Assembly (NCBI GenBank): GCA_936432065.2 | Contig: OW386289.2 | Location: forward strand, 13,067,077-13,131,076 | Source: Rutpela maculata | Taxonomy: Eukaryota; Arthropoda; Insecta; Coleoptera; Cerambycidae | Length of the DNA stretch: 64,000 nucleotides | Reading direction: 5' to 3' | Part shown: positions 1-13,285 of the stretch, piece after piece | Position numbering within the stretch: the first letter of the stretch is position 1 | Layout: each line of letters begins with the position of its first letter | Position numbers and translations under genes: made by a program | The notes under the pieces: generated by a model | Told to the model about the DNA's origin: nothing | What the model saw: only the letters and a program-made list of their open reading frames with translations | Database searches by the model: none

Positions 1-59
1 GGAAGTGCAGTGGCGTCGCCACAGTAACTCCAAACATAAATAAATATAAATATTTTTTC

Positions 60-2345
60 GACGATTGGCATCTAAAGTAGATTTTATAAATCCACACTGT
101 CACCAATTTCAAATTGTAGCTCGTCATTGTTGAGTTCAGGAATATATTTTTTTAAATCTTCGTTTTTTAATTACTTACAAATCTGTGTGGCCGGATTTTT
201 GTTTTTTAGCTCTTGTTTTTCCGAATTTTCATTAAAATATGAGATTTTTCAAAAAAATTATTTTTTAACGCATTACTTAGTTTAAGCTCGTCATTTTTGA
301 GTCCAGGGAATATATTTTCTTAAATCTTCGTTTTTTAATTACCTACAAATCTGTGTAGCCAGATTTTTGTTTTTCAGCCCTAGTTTTTTCGAATTTTCAG
401 TTAAATGAAAGATTTTCCGAAGAAATCCCTGTTTACAAAAGTTAGACTACGTCGTGTTGTCTTTAAAGTAAAGAGAGCAATTTCGTTTTAAAAAGCTTCG
501 TTCTTGAATTATCTGCCATTATGTTTTACTAAATTATTCATTTTCGACCATATTTCTCGTATTTCTAATATAAACAATATATTTCTCGGAATTTTTATTT
601 AAAGATTTTTCGCAAATTTTTCACACATTAAACTTTTTTTTCACGCCTTGACTAGTAGTTCTTACAAATCATCTGTTTCGCTAGATTTTTTATTTTCCAT
701 CAAAATTTTCCGGAATTTTGACTAAAAAGTTAGATTTTTTCAGAAAATAACACTTTTATATGAATTTAATTTAGGCTGTGCCTGGTATTTCTTAGTAATT
801 CTCATTAAAGAGGTCATTTTTTTTTAAGCCTTCGTTTTTATATTACCTTTTCGAAAAAAATGTTTCAAGTAAAAGTTAGGTAGTATTTTTTCCGTAGAAT
901 ACGAGTCTGCACTAATAATCCAGCCAACAAAGAAAAAAAAAGGCCGATTAGGGGAAATAATTCGTGTAGTGGCCAATTTCTGTACAGTTGTCGGAGGGAG
1001 TGCCCTAAACAACATTCTAAAGGTCCTGTCCGGTGGAGGGTGGTTTAAAGGTCCCCTTTTCACGTTTTTCTTGAATAACTCGTAAACTACGACCTCTAGC
1101 GAAAAATTGTTCTTATACAAAATTAAACTAGATGAGAAATTTTCTACAAATAAGTTCCTATTCATTTTTTATGTAGGATGAATACTTTACGAGATATAGA
1201 GGTAGCCCAGTCAACGGAGCGCTAAAATGAATAAAATCTCTATTTGAGTGCTAATGAATGGATTTTTATGAAACCTTGTGCAATGTGTTTGTAATGACGT
1301 TAATAAAAAATTTGAAAAAAAAATTAGAGTAGGAAATGATCGGACGGGGTAGAATTAGGTCAAAAATAATAATAATAATAATAAAAACAATATACCTTTT
1401 TTGGCCAAACAATATATTTTGGTCTAAAATAAGATGTTTTTATTCTTTTGAATTTTTTGGGAAAATGCATATTTTTCGAGATATGGCCACTCGAAAATTC
1501 CTAAAAGTGGCGGAGGGGAAATGTAAAAGTTGAAAAAAAATCTGAAATACAAGACTTTTTTATTTGCAACTTTTGTGTAAAGTGCGTTTTCACAGAGTTT
1601 TTCCGAAAAAACATGAAAAACTACTTAATTTTTTTTTAATTCGCGATTTTTTCCACCCTCTGTATCTCTCTGTATTGGTCGTACACAAAAAATGAATAGG
1701 AACTTATTTGTAGGAAATTTCATCTAGTTTGTATAAAGACAATTTTCCGCTAGAGTTCGTAGTTTTCGAGTTATTTAAGAAAAACGTGATAAGGGGACCT
1801 TTAAACTACCCCCCACACTCACCCCCCACCGGTCAGGACTTTTGGTATGTTGTTCAGGGCATTCCTCCCGACAACTATACAAAAATTTGCAACTACACGA
1901 ATTAATTCCTCTATTTTTCCTTCGTTGATTGGACTATAAAAAATAGGGACTTCTATAAAAAAGTTACCCCATAGAAACCCCACGAAACTCCATAAAAGTT
2001 CAATACCCATTGCATCATCATCGACCTCTACAATTTTTGTTGCGATCCTTTTTGCCGAGAATGCTTTTCTGGGAACATATTGCCTCCTTTACTTAAAAAA
2101 AAACACGACACAGTTTAACTTTAATGCGTAAAAAAGCGTTTCTTGAGAAAAATCTTTCATTTAACTGAAAATTCGGGAAAGCCAGAGATGAAAAACAAAA
2201 ATGTGACCACACAGATTTATTGAAGACAATTAAAAAACAATGATTTAAAAAAGATATTCCCTGAACTCCAAAATGACGAGCCAAAATTTGAAATGGGTTG
2301 GCAATCAACAACAGTAGCCGAAGGCTATATAGAAGATTCAATAAA
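60..2345. repeat. Foldback element with long inverted arms
   Basis: The segment at about 60-1180 recurs as its reverse complement at about 1670-2340, around a spacer of about 0.5 kb. Examples are the stretch near 1125-1170 against 1690-1730, and the stretch near 75-250 against 2150-2310. The left arm also holds a direct duplication: positions about 115-215 repeat at about 285-400, roughly 210 bp apart. No transposase domain is visible. Short open frames in the arms are mirror images of one another and are not genes. It is probably a non-autonomous inverted-repeat transposon. The ends are approximate and I did not find a target duplication. Confidence 0.7.
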
Positions 2346-2809
2346 AATATCTCCACAACCAAAATTTTACCATAAATTATAATATTGTTTACAACAATAA
2401 CAATAGTGCATAACTAGTGTTTAAAAAATTTCTTATCAAGTGTTGTTTTTAATAAAATTAAATATTAAATAATATATTCATTGTCGTTAACATAGAATGT
2501 ATATTTAAAGCGAAAAGTGTCTTACTGCTTCTGCATGATTGCTGATTTCGGCAATTTTCATGCGTAGCGGTAAAAATGCACTTTCAGCTCTACATATAAT
2601 ATGCTACTAAATTTGACAACCATTTTGCCGTTCTCAGAACGGGCCGCCTATCCAGTGATCAGGAGATATCGACATACCATTTTAGAGTTCTGACAGTTCC
2701 TCGTTAAAGGCACCTACATAGTAAGGAAATAGCTCATTCCAGACAATTTACGTATTTCTTCAAAACTATATTTCCAAGTGTTACTCCTCAGTCCTCAGCT
2801 ATGTTCTCA

Positions 2810-3330
2810 CATAACAATTAGAGACTAACAAGAACGTATATAATTACCGCCAAACTAACCAAAAAGCTATATGGTTTTATAATGGCTGCGAAATACAGTG
2901 TTTGTAGCTATGGCAGTCTTTATACAACTAAAAGGAACATGTAGCTATACGTATTGCATAATGAATTATATTGTTCTACAGGATAATCCTATGCAGTTTT
3001 CCACTACGGGCTTTGTCGCTTTATAATGACTTACATAGTTCTTCTGTTACAGTATCTATTCAACAAAAAGTTGAAATATGTATATTACCGCCAGTTGACC
3101 CATTTCACATTAGAAACTTTGGTAAAAAGTGTCATTGGTATCACTAAAAGTAGTAAAAAGCCACTGCACATATTTACTAACTCGTCTAATTCCCAAACTT
3201 TTATTTTGTATTTCATGTTCATATAAACTGTAGATAAAACTGTTAGGAAACGAGATAGCTCTTTACATAATACAACCAAGAACAGTTATACAGTAATATA
3301 CCGGCAATGAAAACTTGCAGCAAAATTTCT
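2810..3330. repeat. Dispersed repeat, copy 1 of 2
   Basis: This stretch is a diverged direct copy of one at about 7687-8880. Both contain the phrase TATATAATTACCGCCAA, followed by a phrase like CTTTATAATGGCTG and later by CCAAGAACAGTTA. No coding potential is visible. The flanks at 2346-2809 and 3331-3834 show nothing recognisable. Confidence 0.5.
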
Positions 3331-4273
3331 GATTTTGAAATTTTTATAAAATAGTTTTTTGAATGATGCTATCACCTCTACAGAGAAAATATAAAACTAG
3401 GAATCAATATAGTTACCATAACAAAACTATTTCATAACCAATGCATCAATTAGCTATAAAAGCTTAGTTACTTATAGTACAGGATCCGTACTAAGGTCAA
3501 CTTTGCCGATCAGGTAACCGAATAAAATCTATTTTTTATGAAAAAAAAAAATTTGCTAACAAAAGCAACGGTGATGGGTTGCCTAACAAAATATGTTCAA
3601 GGCTATATTTAATTGAAAATTTAATTATTTTTTTCCCATACCTTGACCAATCTTCTAACCAAAAAAATTTAACACTAATCGGAAGTAAGAAACCTATAGA
3701 ATATGTAAACATGCTTACATTTTTCCGTTCAACGCTGTACGGTTGCTATGTTTAAATAGGTGAATCGAAAGTGGTACCTTCCTTGATTGGTACTACTGGT
3801 AACCAAATAAATTATATATCAAAATAAAAATAATTTTAAATGTATCTGTTGGTAACTGTTAAAATATTCAGTGCTTTAAATAAGCCTCTACAAGAAAATC
3901 TGGAATTTTTGTATGCCATACAATTCTTTTTTGAAGTATTAGAAACTCACCAATTCTTGCACAGTTGCCCCAACACACGATGTCATAGCTCAAGATTGTA
4001 ATAGTACATTTTGAAGGTATCTAGGTTAATATGCTGTCTAAGCTGTCAAATAACAAAGCAGGTGGTTGATGATTTTTTAAGAATACTGCCAACCTGATTG
4101 TCCCATTAGAAGTGTGCATCAATGAATCAATTACTGTCAATCTCCACCAATAAACGCTTAGTTCTCTTGGTGAGAACATTATAAAGTCAGTATTTAGATT
4201 ATTTAATACAAAACCATTATCTCCACAATAGTGTTTCATAGAATGAATAGTGTTATTTGCCTTCACAAGGTTA

Positions 4274-5318
4274 CTTCCCAAGTAGCACAATTAATTCCTC
4301 AAGATATCCCGAGGATAAAAATTTAGGAATTAGTAAATATCTTCTAGAGGTCTGTAAGAGTTCCCTAAGATGGGCAAATGTCAGCATATCAGTATTAAAT
4401 AGTACTTCCCATGGTAATCGAAAAAAACTATTAGTATAGAATCCTGTGAGCAGCCTTTTGCATACCTATGGAATTCCCATAGTAATCTTTAGGATATCTT
4501 ATCGCTTGCCAATATAAATGGTCCCGAGGACATCTTTATAGGATTTCTGTTAGATGTACCGCATCGATCCTGCAAATAGATTTAATTCCTGTGGTAATCT
4601 TTCGGGTATTTTATCGCTTACCAATATAAACGGTACTGAAAACATCTTTATAGGATTTCTATTTGATGTACCAACACACACTTATAGAATTGCCAGCGGC
4701 AGCTGGTGAAATGTTGGTTAATCAAAATCTCAGTATGAGACATCACGCCTAAACCAAACCAAAGATTGGAGATCGTTATAAGATTTATCCAAATAAATCG
4801 ATGATCCCTGATAGAATTTGAACATTGCAGTAATGTTATTAATGTTCTATAAATTCATGAGTATAAGATGCATGACTGATTATCGTCAGTGGTTTGTACG
4901 TGGCGTCATTTAGGAATAATTTCTGTAACAAACTACGTGGTAAGCAAACAAATTTTATGCATTAAAAGAATTTCTTTTTGCGAGTTCTGTAGGTGTTCTA
5001 TTAGCGATAATAATAATATTTCCATTTTAATACTATATTTGATCTCTGTAATACATAAAAAAGTGAGCTGTATGGTAATTCCCTTTTAGAACTTTTAGTA
5101 GATGTCTATGGGTTAACAAAAGTTGAAATTCCTATATAATGCCCAGTTTACATTTCCCCAGTGCATAAAAGTTGAGCATATGTGCTCATCATCTCTTTAT
5201 ATATAAAGATGTCTCATTTTGATTTCGGAAGGACTTCTAGAGTACATAAATACAAGATATCCTCGCGGGCAGTAAACAGAACTTCTTAAAGATATCTTAA
5301 AGAATTCTGTGCTACTTG
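4274..5318. mobile_element. Inverted-repeat transposon nested in the LINE
   Basis: The element sits inside the LINE reverse transcriptase reading. The sequence GGTTA flanks it on both sides (4269-4273 and 5319-5323), consistent with a 5-bp target duplication. The ends are inverted: CCCAAGTAGCACA on the left and TGTGCTACTTGGG on the right. The similarity continues more loosely inward for about 100 bp. No transposase is visible inside, so it is probably non-autonomous. I cannot assign the superfamily from the ends alone. Confidence 0.75.
4480..4690. repeat. Tandem duplication of about 112 bp
   Basis: Two adjacent diverged copies with a period near 112 bp lie inside the nested element. Both contain GTAATCTTT, ATCGCTTRCCAATATAAA and CATCTTTATAGGATTTCT. 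They look like internal subrepeats of the transposon. Confidence 0.6.
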
Positions 5319-5770
5319 GGTTAGATTTTCTGACGTGACTGCTACTAAAGCATCGTCGACAAAGAGTGAAACAAATGCATTGGGGAAAAAATATTATTTA
5401 TAAAAATATCAAACAAGAGGGGCCCTAGAACACTTCCTTGCGGAACACTTGTAGACACAGGACATGATTCCGATCTATAAATTGAACCATTGTTTCTTAA
5501 TATGACTTCTTGGCAACGACCCGCTAAGTAGGACGACAGCCAATCTAAGACAGGGCCACGTATACCATATTTGAACAATTTATTTATTAATAAATTAACA
5601 TCAGTTGTATCAAAAGCACATTTGAGATCAAATAGTATACACGCTGTTTTGTTTTTATGTTCAAAATTTGTTAAAATGAAGTTGTAGACTAATAAGACAG
5701 TATCCTGTGATGAAACTTTTTTTCTGAATCCAAACTGGTTGTTTGACAGAATGTTTTCAATTTCTATAAA

Positions 5771-6465
5771 ATTTGATCATCTTGTATGAAACGAGAGTAG
5801 CTTGCCGAAGATCATCCTCGCAATCTATTATTAAGCAATTTAAAAAGCAACACGTAATTGTGCCACCTTGGCGCCAAATTAGGGGACGCCCTGTATTATA
5901 TGATGAAAACGCTGCAACAAGTTTTCTTGTCAAACAAGACCGGTATTGCAATAACAACGATCTCGAGTAAATCAACGCTATAAATAGTGAAAATTATAAT
6001 AATAATGGGTTATTTCGGGATATAAAAAGAGGGTATGAGAGGTCATTATTATATTTTGCACTCCCCTAAGGTGTAGTTTAACCTGCTCTGCATGGCTCAT
6101 ATGCATACAGGCATTAGCAGTGGCAGCTCCTGTACAAGCAAATAATAAAATATAATAGATGTTACCCTAGCATTATTACATATACATATATTAGAATCGA
6201 TATTTTTATTTGGAAAATTCATGAAATATATTTATGCTTATGTAGAAAGGCACGCTGCAGTAATTAAATGTCTTAATTTTTACACAAAATATGTTTTTTG
6301 AAATAATTAGCTGAAAAATTGTCTAATGTTTGTTCTTTACTACTTTTGTTATTTCTTATTTTAGATAGCATTCTTTTTCATACTCAGGACTTCAAAAGAA
6401 TTGATGTTGGCCTCCCTTTGCTGAATGGTTCATCTAACAGTACCACGCCATCTGTGATCACATAT
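5771..6465. other. No recognisable gene
   Basis: At about 5773-5970 both strands stay open for about 65 codons. This is a mirror-frame effect without a known motif. The phrase CGCCCTGTATTATA near 5890 resembles a mariner terminus. Nothing else is supported. Confidence 0.4.
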
Positions 6466-6625
6466 ATATAGAGAGTAAATTTTACAGTTTATTACCAAAG
6501 ATTAAATTCTTCGCGATTAGATAATAAACTCTCAATTTACACTCTATATATTAGAAGGCAAACACGATCTAGAAATAATTTTACCGATACAATTATAAGC
6601 ACTACTGATATTACATCGAAATAAA
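6466..6625. repeat. Hairpin-bearing repeat, copy 1 of 2
   Basis: An imperfect palindrome spans 6472-6545, with arms containing CAGTTTATTA and TAATAAACT around a short loop. It is followed by about 75 bp ending in a phrase like GATATTACATCGAA. The hairpin plus its right flank is shared with 15380-15555, so the two are copies of one small mobile or foldback family. Confidence 0.65.
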
Positions 6626-7132
6626 TTATTATTAATCATCATTAAGATAATTAGCCCGAAGTAATAGAGGCATTTTAGCCTTCCAATTTCATCTCAAACA
6701 ATGACGATATGAGACCGTCCAACTAGCATTATTACACTAATGTTCAACTCAATTGTTGTATAATTATTTTATACTGGTGGAAAAATGTTCTTTTACATTT
6801 TATTAAAGTAACTATTGTTACCTAATTGGCTCTCTGCGACAATTTGGTGATATAGAGACGTCCTAAGAATATTTTTACAACATAGTTATAAATCCACTTT
6901 ATAAAGGCTCTATTATCTACTTGTAAAGGTTCTCGATATAATTTTCATAGAGCTTTAAGTAAGTATGTAATATTTTTATTTTAAAATGATTACATAAATG
7001 TTCCTTACAGAGCTATTATAAAATTTATGTTTAGTTAATGTTACATTACCAGGTGACATAAGCGTTCCTACAACTAATTATAAAACTGTCAGGCTTATAC
7101 AGGTAACAGCTCAAGTGCTCTTACATGGATAC

Positions 7133-7518
7133 TGTGACGTGTTTCCACCCCTAGGAAACCACCCTTGCAAATTCCATGGATTCCAAAAATTATAACAATA
7201 GATAACCACTAACACACTTTATTAAATAATTTACTGGATACTTCACAATACTGTTATTAACTTAAATGTACTTTACTGACTAAATATAACAATGTTTATC
7301 ACTTTGTTTTCACTTTGTAGTCTTAACCTCACTTGTCAATTCAAAACTTTTTTCCCGTCGGGAATGCGGCCTTATATACCTAAAAATGACAGATCCCGAA
7401 TTTTCTGTGATGACGCCACCATTCTCTAGATAGTTCCAGATGTCATCATTCTAGAGCTTCTAGTAGGTTCTTTCTCTAGTAGGTGCAAATCTGTTGCCTA
7501 CATTCTGGGGTTGCAACA
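7133..7518 (-). mobile_element. Solo LTR of an LTR retrotransposon
   Basis: The segment starts TG and ends CA. On the - strand it has the order of an LTR. A U3-like part contains repeated TTCTAGA/CTCTAG motifs, then a TATATAAG box (7371-7378), then an AATAAA polyadenylation signal (7218-7223), then the end GTGGAAACACGTCACA. No gag or pol sequence flanks it, so it is most likely a solo LTR left by recombination. I did not find a clear target duplication. The flank at 6626-7132 is AT-rich with nothing recognisable. Confidence 0.6.
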
Positions 7519-7686
7519 CATAACAATACTTTATTAGAGTGTTTTAACGGACTCCAGTGAATGCATAAAGAATTTTTATACTGCCGAAAGTTCGCCGTTG
7601 CAGCATTTCATCCGCGGTAGTTATATTTATAAAACTGCGAAGAAAATTGGTAATTTACTTGCAATATTAAAATCATCTAAATTTGC

Positions 7687-8880
7687 ACATAACATTCAGA
7701 GACACTAGAGATGCTATGATAAATATATAATTACCGCCAATCTAACCAAAGAGCTGTAAGGCTTTATAATGGCTGTGTAAAGCACTATTATATAAGAGAA
7801 CCCACTGTACTACTATGCGAGCTTCGTGGTTGTTTAATGCCTGCATAAGAAACTGAACTCTTCTCTAAAGTAAACCGCAAGCAGTTTCTATAAACTAAAA
7901 GTGTTTGTAGCTGTATAGTAACTGCATACCAAGCCGAATTGTTTTATAGTAAAATCTGTGGCATTATACATACAACAAAAGAGAACATGCAGCTTTATAA
8001 TAGCTGTATAACAAGTTAAATTGCTCTGCAGTATAACCCGCAGTAGTTTTACACCATATAATTCTTTTGTCAGTATATAATGATTACATAACGAGTTACA
8101 TTAAGTATTTATGTTACTGAAAGTTGAAATAAGTATAATTACCTTCAATAGAGCCCAATTATTCCGTAAGACAGCAGTAGTCTCTACGCACCTAAAAGAG
8201 CCTTGTAACAGCTATTACAAGGGCTGTTTAACTGAACCTGAAAATGACCAATATTTCTAATAAATCCATCGTCACTGATTCGTAATAGAATTGCTCTATA
8301 AAAGCTGCATCACTTCCACAAAGGTTGTACTATTTCAGTCACCGCATTTTTCAAAGGTTTTAGATGTATTCATATTGAGAAAAATTCATATAAGAAAATT
8401 AATATTTAATTTCACATATTAAACTATTTCACATGTACTTTAATAACAGTTTTAATTATAAATATTTTGAAGAATATTTTTTTCATATAGGTATCTTGAT
8501 CAGTCCCTTAATTTACAGAATTTCAGTGGCGCATTGTTATTTCATCCCAATAAACAAATTTGTTTTATAATTGTCATTTCTATAATAATTTTGTTTTATT
8601 GCTATCTTATTACATTTATTGCAATAAAACCAAATAGTTGTATAATATTTAAATTTTGCTTAAGCATAAGCTCTCAGCATATTTTTGGACAGTAAAATTA
8701 AAACCGCAAATTAATTTTACCTTTAGGTTTTTAGTGTACACGTATTGAGTTACAAAACAGGTAAGTTGAAGCAATAGTTAGATATGTTTCCATATTCTTT
8801 ATGTTCATATATAACTATAATGAAACGAGGGAAGCTCATTAAATTATTCAACCAAGAACAGTTAGTTATACAATAAAATT
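7687..8880. repeat. Dispersed repeat, copy 2 of 2
   Basis: This is the longer copy of the repeat at 2810-3330. It holds internal subrepeats around the phrase CTTTATAATRGCTGTRTA (near 7755 and 7995), suggesting local tandem growth. There is no coding sequence. Confidence 0.5.
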
Positions 8881-8899
8881 ATTTCATAACTGTTGTTTC

Positions 8900-10896
8900 A
8901 CTTGGATATAAAATTGCTTTATTTTTTAAGTATAGAGGAGTGTAGGGTTGGTATAGAGGAGTATAAGCGAACTTCTATTCAACTCTTTGCATTTCTATCA
9001 TACTAAAAAACAGCTTACATTTCGGAGCTGAAAAAATTGCAAAAACATGCAATCTTGACACGTTCATATTTTTCGAAAAACACCATTGGGACGGCCGTAC
9101 GATGTCGCGTCGTAAAGAGGAAGTCTTGTTGTTTAATTTTTTATTCATTTTTGCAGAACTTATAGATGGCCAGAATTGCACCTTCATCATTGATACTGTC
9201 TAAGCTATCATGGGAAAAATCTAGCTTTATACAAATGATTTCACGAAAACTGTCCGTACCTCCATGGCTATTACATCATGCAAGAAATCCGTAAAAATGG
9301 GTCATATTAATATAATAATATATTTCATCATACTAGGTTTTTTAAATTTTTTTCTTTACACTTTTGTATTTCGTTTATTTTTTATATTTGTATTGTAGTT
9401 TTGTAATTCGTATTATTGTTTCTCTTTTAGTTCGTGTTTCCTGTAATTGGGTATTTATTACATCTGTTGGAAAAAAATGTGAATTTATTTACATGTATAG
9501 TTGGGACATGTCGCGAATATAGAATGGGTCTATATGCCTGAGTACTGCGGATCTTCGAATCTGCTCGCATTCCTAACAATAAATAATTGGATAGTTGTGA
9601 GGTCCGTTATTCAAAATTTCAACGCCAAATTAAAAGATGCGATTGAACCTTATAAAATTTTTTGATAGTTAATGACGAAGCATACACGATTCATTCTCAA
9701 TTTCAGTTATTGTTATACTTCTGAATTGAGAACTATCGACATCTGGAGTAACAACCAACCAACGAATCGGATTTATTGAACAGGACTTTGTCGTTGGTTA
9801 TATAAGTGGAAGTACATTACAAAATAAACCACAATTCAAATCAGGTAACGCCACTGGTTGAAGGGTAAACCAAAACTCATATACATACAAGTAATGGACC
9901 ATTGAGATGAGCACGGACCGGAACAGACATCCGGTTATGACGCACACCTCTATTTACCACTCCTTAAGATGGCGGATTTAAATTATTATACTTCTTAACA
10001 CGTGTAATACGCGGTTATTGTGCTACTTGTTATGCTCCACAGGACCATTTCAAAGGGTTATTTATAACTATTATAATAATTTACAGACCAAATTGTAATT
10101 GCTTTTAATCGAATTTTATAGAAAGGAAATCTCCAGCATGACAAGTTCTTTTTATTGCCGAAAGGTTACGAGTGTGCATAATATTTACCATAGAAATAAA
10201 GTAGTTAGTACCTACAGGTGTCCTCTGGCATATGTTGGACTTGATACAAATATCGTTCAAGGGAGGGGTTGTGAAGTAGAAAATAACTGAAAAATGAATA
10301 TTGAAATTAATAATAATAATAATAATAATAATCTTTATTGTCATTTAATTAAAATTACGATTAAAATCATGACTTTAATCAAGTGATTTTTGTTTTAAAA
10401 AAATTGTGATTTGTTTTCTTTTCAGGTTTAAATGTTATAAGGAAAAAATACAAACTTTGTTAATAAAATTTTTATTTGCATAAATAAAACTTTAGAAAGT
10501 CTTTGATTTAAAGGCTTAAAATATTAACTTATTAAACATATGAACATATGAAAATAAAAATTTCAAAACAATACAAAACAAAACATATTATGTATTATAC
10601 CGTTTAAGGAGAAATACTAATTAATGCTTTTTCCATTGAGAAATCTATTTCTAATATCTGAATGAACAAGTCCATATGAAGAAAACATTCTTCAAGTATG
10701 TGTTTTCCTGATCAAAAACTTTGATTGAAAAACTTTCGGAAATTGCTCCTTTGACCTCCAGTGCCCCATAATCAATTAAAAGTTCGAGAAGATACAGAAT
10801 TTTACAAGAATTTATGGCTGTATCTCGGAAACTAGACATATTAAAAATTCAGCCAAATTAAACCACTTTTCCATAAGAAATGTGCGGAGTCCTTTC
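8900..10896. other. AT-rich, no gene seen
   Basis: I see no domain or conserved frame here. A short AAT microsatellite lies at about 10304-10333. Overlapping frames at about 10099-10344 are open on both strands across that microsatellite and are not supported as genes. Confidence 0.5.
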
Positions 10897-10898
10897 TA

Positions 10899-13285
10899 GC
10901 GAGGTGGCTGAAAGATGTATTTTAAGATTACCGTTACCTGGCGGATAAAAGCATAAAATGAAGGTACCTTAGAGTATCATACTAATAAATGTTAGCCTAG
11001 GAGCCCTCTGGAATTTCTAAACATTTTCAAATACGGCACTAAAATCCAAAATGGCCAACAAATACGATAAAATATTACTTAACACAATCTATTATAGTAG
11101 TGGAAGTATCAAACACCTTCCAACAACGACACATGTTTGGCTATATCTCTACAAAGGTCTTATGTAAAATTTTATACTGTATCGAATGGCGCCAAGATCA
11201 TTCCTCTAGCTCGTACCGTTTTTGAGAAAATCAGTATATATATATATATAGGCAGATACAGGTAGCCTCTTTGAGGGGGGGCAGGGGGAGCAGGCATGAA
11301 TTCTCGAAGTGGGTCTGTTCGAAAATCTACTTATTTTGATTAAGTTCTATTCATGGTTAAGAGGATTTGCTATTACTTCCACTTTTGAAGTGGAAGTATC
11401 AAACACCTAAGTCACTAAGCTATAGTGTTAATCTTGAATTACAGCTTTACGCCAACTAAATAGGGTAACTTGGAGTCTGCATATTAAATAAAATACAATA
11501 ATATATATCCATATCATTTATTATAGTAATATATAAGTCCAAATATAACGCTAATAAGAGTTCCCAATAACAAAAAAATATTTATAGTTATTCATTCAAT
11601 GGAATTCATTATGCAACAGTTATAAATAAATTACACTTGCAAATTACACTTGCACTTGCAAAGTGGTGAGCAGTCCAGATTGGCTTTCCCACATTTGCAG
11701 TTTTTGCAGGCTCGTTCGCAGAAACGTTTAATCAATTCCCTGCATGATCGGGAAATCTCCGAAATTGTCATCCAAACTGGTACCCATCACTCTGAAACCT
11801 TATTTCAAACAAAATCCTGTGGAAAAGAAATCACTTGCTGTGTTTGTGTGCTGGTCGTCCAAATACCTGCATGATGAACTGCCCTTCGGATATGTTGAAG
11901 AAGCGCATCTTCAGTCGGTGTCTGTTGCTCGATTCTTTTGACATAAAACCTCCTTTTTTATCTTGATTGATATTGCTGAAAGGAGTAGTTTTATTATATA
12001 GAGAACGGTCAGTCGTTCCAGCTTCTTGAAGTGTTCAGAGTTGGCTTTCAGCAGTTGGAATGGATGAGTGGCCGAATACACAAATGTATCAGTGACGTCT
12101 TGAAATGCTTGCCATGCTTCCTAAATGGACGTCTTATTCTTACCTTTGAAGGCGGAGGTTGTGTCGCAACCAGAGGATGAGTGGAACACAGGTAGTGCTC
12201 GTGATTTTGGCTCCCACAGGCTTGCACAGATGGCATTGATGTGTAATGCTTGTCCGTGCTAAAGGCCACCTAGATATCGGCCAAAGGTTGAGTCACTATT
12301 AGATCATAGAATGTGCCAGCAAGGATGACAATCACATCTGCGTCTACACTAGGATACTCTTTGCGCCCCTTGCTGTAGTGAATGGAGTACATGAACCACA
12401 AACCTCGTGTCTACCTCTTCATAATTGCAGTTTTCCTTGGGTGTGCTCAAACCGATTTGTGCAACTGCTTTCTCTGTTGTGGTGTTGTGACATATACATC
12501 TTTACCTGGTGGCCAGTTGAACTCTACAACCTTGGAAGTCAGAAAGCTGAACAATTCCTTCTTGTTCATTGAGTCACTTAGAAAGTCCATCCAATTTCGT
12601 GGCAGTTTGGTGTTGCCAGATACTTTCCTTCAAATCCCCTCACTTCTTAGACTCCTTTAAACTATCTGTAATGTAGGTGTCCCAAACAACATCTAATCTT
12701 TGGGCATTCTCCAGCTGCTTATGAAGGAAAGGTAGTAATGTCTTATCAGCATACTGATTGAAGGTGTCGACACTAGTAGTAGGCAGACAGTGGACGTAGA
12801 CGGCACCGTCCAGAAATTTGGAGTCATAAGTTAAAGGGGGCTTTGATTGACCTGGCTGCTCAAGATTGCAGTATTCCAGCTTTGTTGATTGGCAAATAAA
12901 GCTTACCAAAGTTTGAAATAGAAGGAGGAAATGACTGTATCTCATGCGCAAAAAGCTCATCCAAATCAGATTTCCGGTTCTGCATAGATGTATATAGTTG
13001 GCTAAAGAGTTCCTCATTGTTTTGAAGCACTTTCAGCTTCTTCCCCTGCTGAGATGTTGCTTTATGCTTTCGTCTCTTGAAGAGTGCAAGAAAATCCCAC
13101 TTTTTATGGTTTTTGTAGTAGTGGTGCCTCGAAAAGGAAGTCTCACATGTGATATTGTGTCGGAATTTTTTAGAAATTCCACAGGGCTCCTAGACTAATA
13201 TTTATTAGTACACCCTAAGGTACCTTCATACCAAATTTGGTGATTTTATCCGCCAGGTAACGGTAATTTCAATAAGCCACCTCAC
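10899..13285 (-). mobile_element. TIR transposon carrying a PIN-like, Cys-tailed protein gene
   Basis: Terminal inverted repeats of about 130 bp lie at about 10899-11027 and 13161-13285. They share GAGGTGGCT, ATTACCGTTACCTGGCGGAT, AAGGTACCTTAG and TCTAGGAGCCCT-like blocks. TA lies immediately outside both ends (10897-10898 and 13286-13287), consistent with a TA target duplication. Between the repeats, on the - strand, is a decayed gene of the same family as that at 22.6-23.9 kb. Total length is about 2.39 kb. A TA-rich stretch and GTGGAAGT-like bits (11100-11400) suggest minor later insertions. Confidence 0.75.
11640..13110 (-). pseudogene. Decayed PIN-like nuclease-domain protein with Cys-rich tail
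   Basis: Reading leftward on the - strand, pieces in shifting frames line up in order. FAHEIQSFPPS comes first (about 12930), then LDGAVYVHCLPTTSVDTF, RLDVVWDTYITDSLKES and LPRNWMDFL. Next are SVDADVIVILAG (about 12340), SGCDTTSAFKGKNKTS (12148-12174 for the core) and EAWQAFQDVTDTF. The tail is CERACKNCKCGKANLDCSPL (about 11650-11710). From memory this matches a large uncharacterised family common in arthropod and fish genomes. The spaced acidic residues (DADV, GCDTT) resemble PIN/FEN nuclease folds; that fold assignment is inference. Several frameshifts and stops make this copy non-functional. The companion family member at 22.6 kb lies on the + strand. Confidence 0.75.

Larger units (their letters stand above)
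3835..5770 (-). pseudogene. Non-LTR (LINE) reverse transcriptase remnant, split by an insertion
   Basis: On the - strand, 5770-5324 encodes the central part of a LINE reverse transcriptase. A segment with NNQFGFRKK and FDLKCAFDT leads to YGIRGPVLDWLSSYLAGR and then VPQGSVLGPLLF. The catalytic FVDD motif (about 5350) lies in another frame, so there is a frameshift just before it. The reading resumes beyond the inserted element at 4268-3835, with KANNTIHSMKHYC and, near the C-terminus, DIVCWGNCARIGEFLILQKR and FKALNILTV. It holds several stops and frameshifts. The family resembles Jockey/CR1-type LINEs, but I cannot place it more precisely. The 5' half with the endonuclease is absent. Confidence 0.8.
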
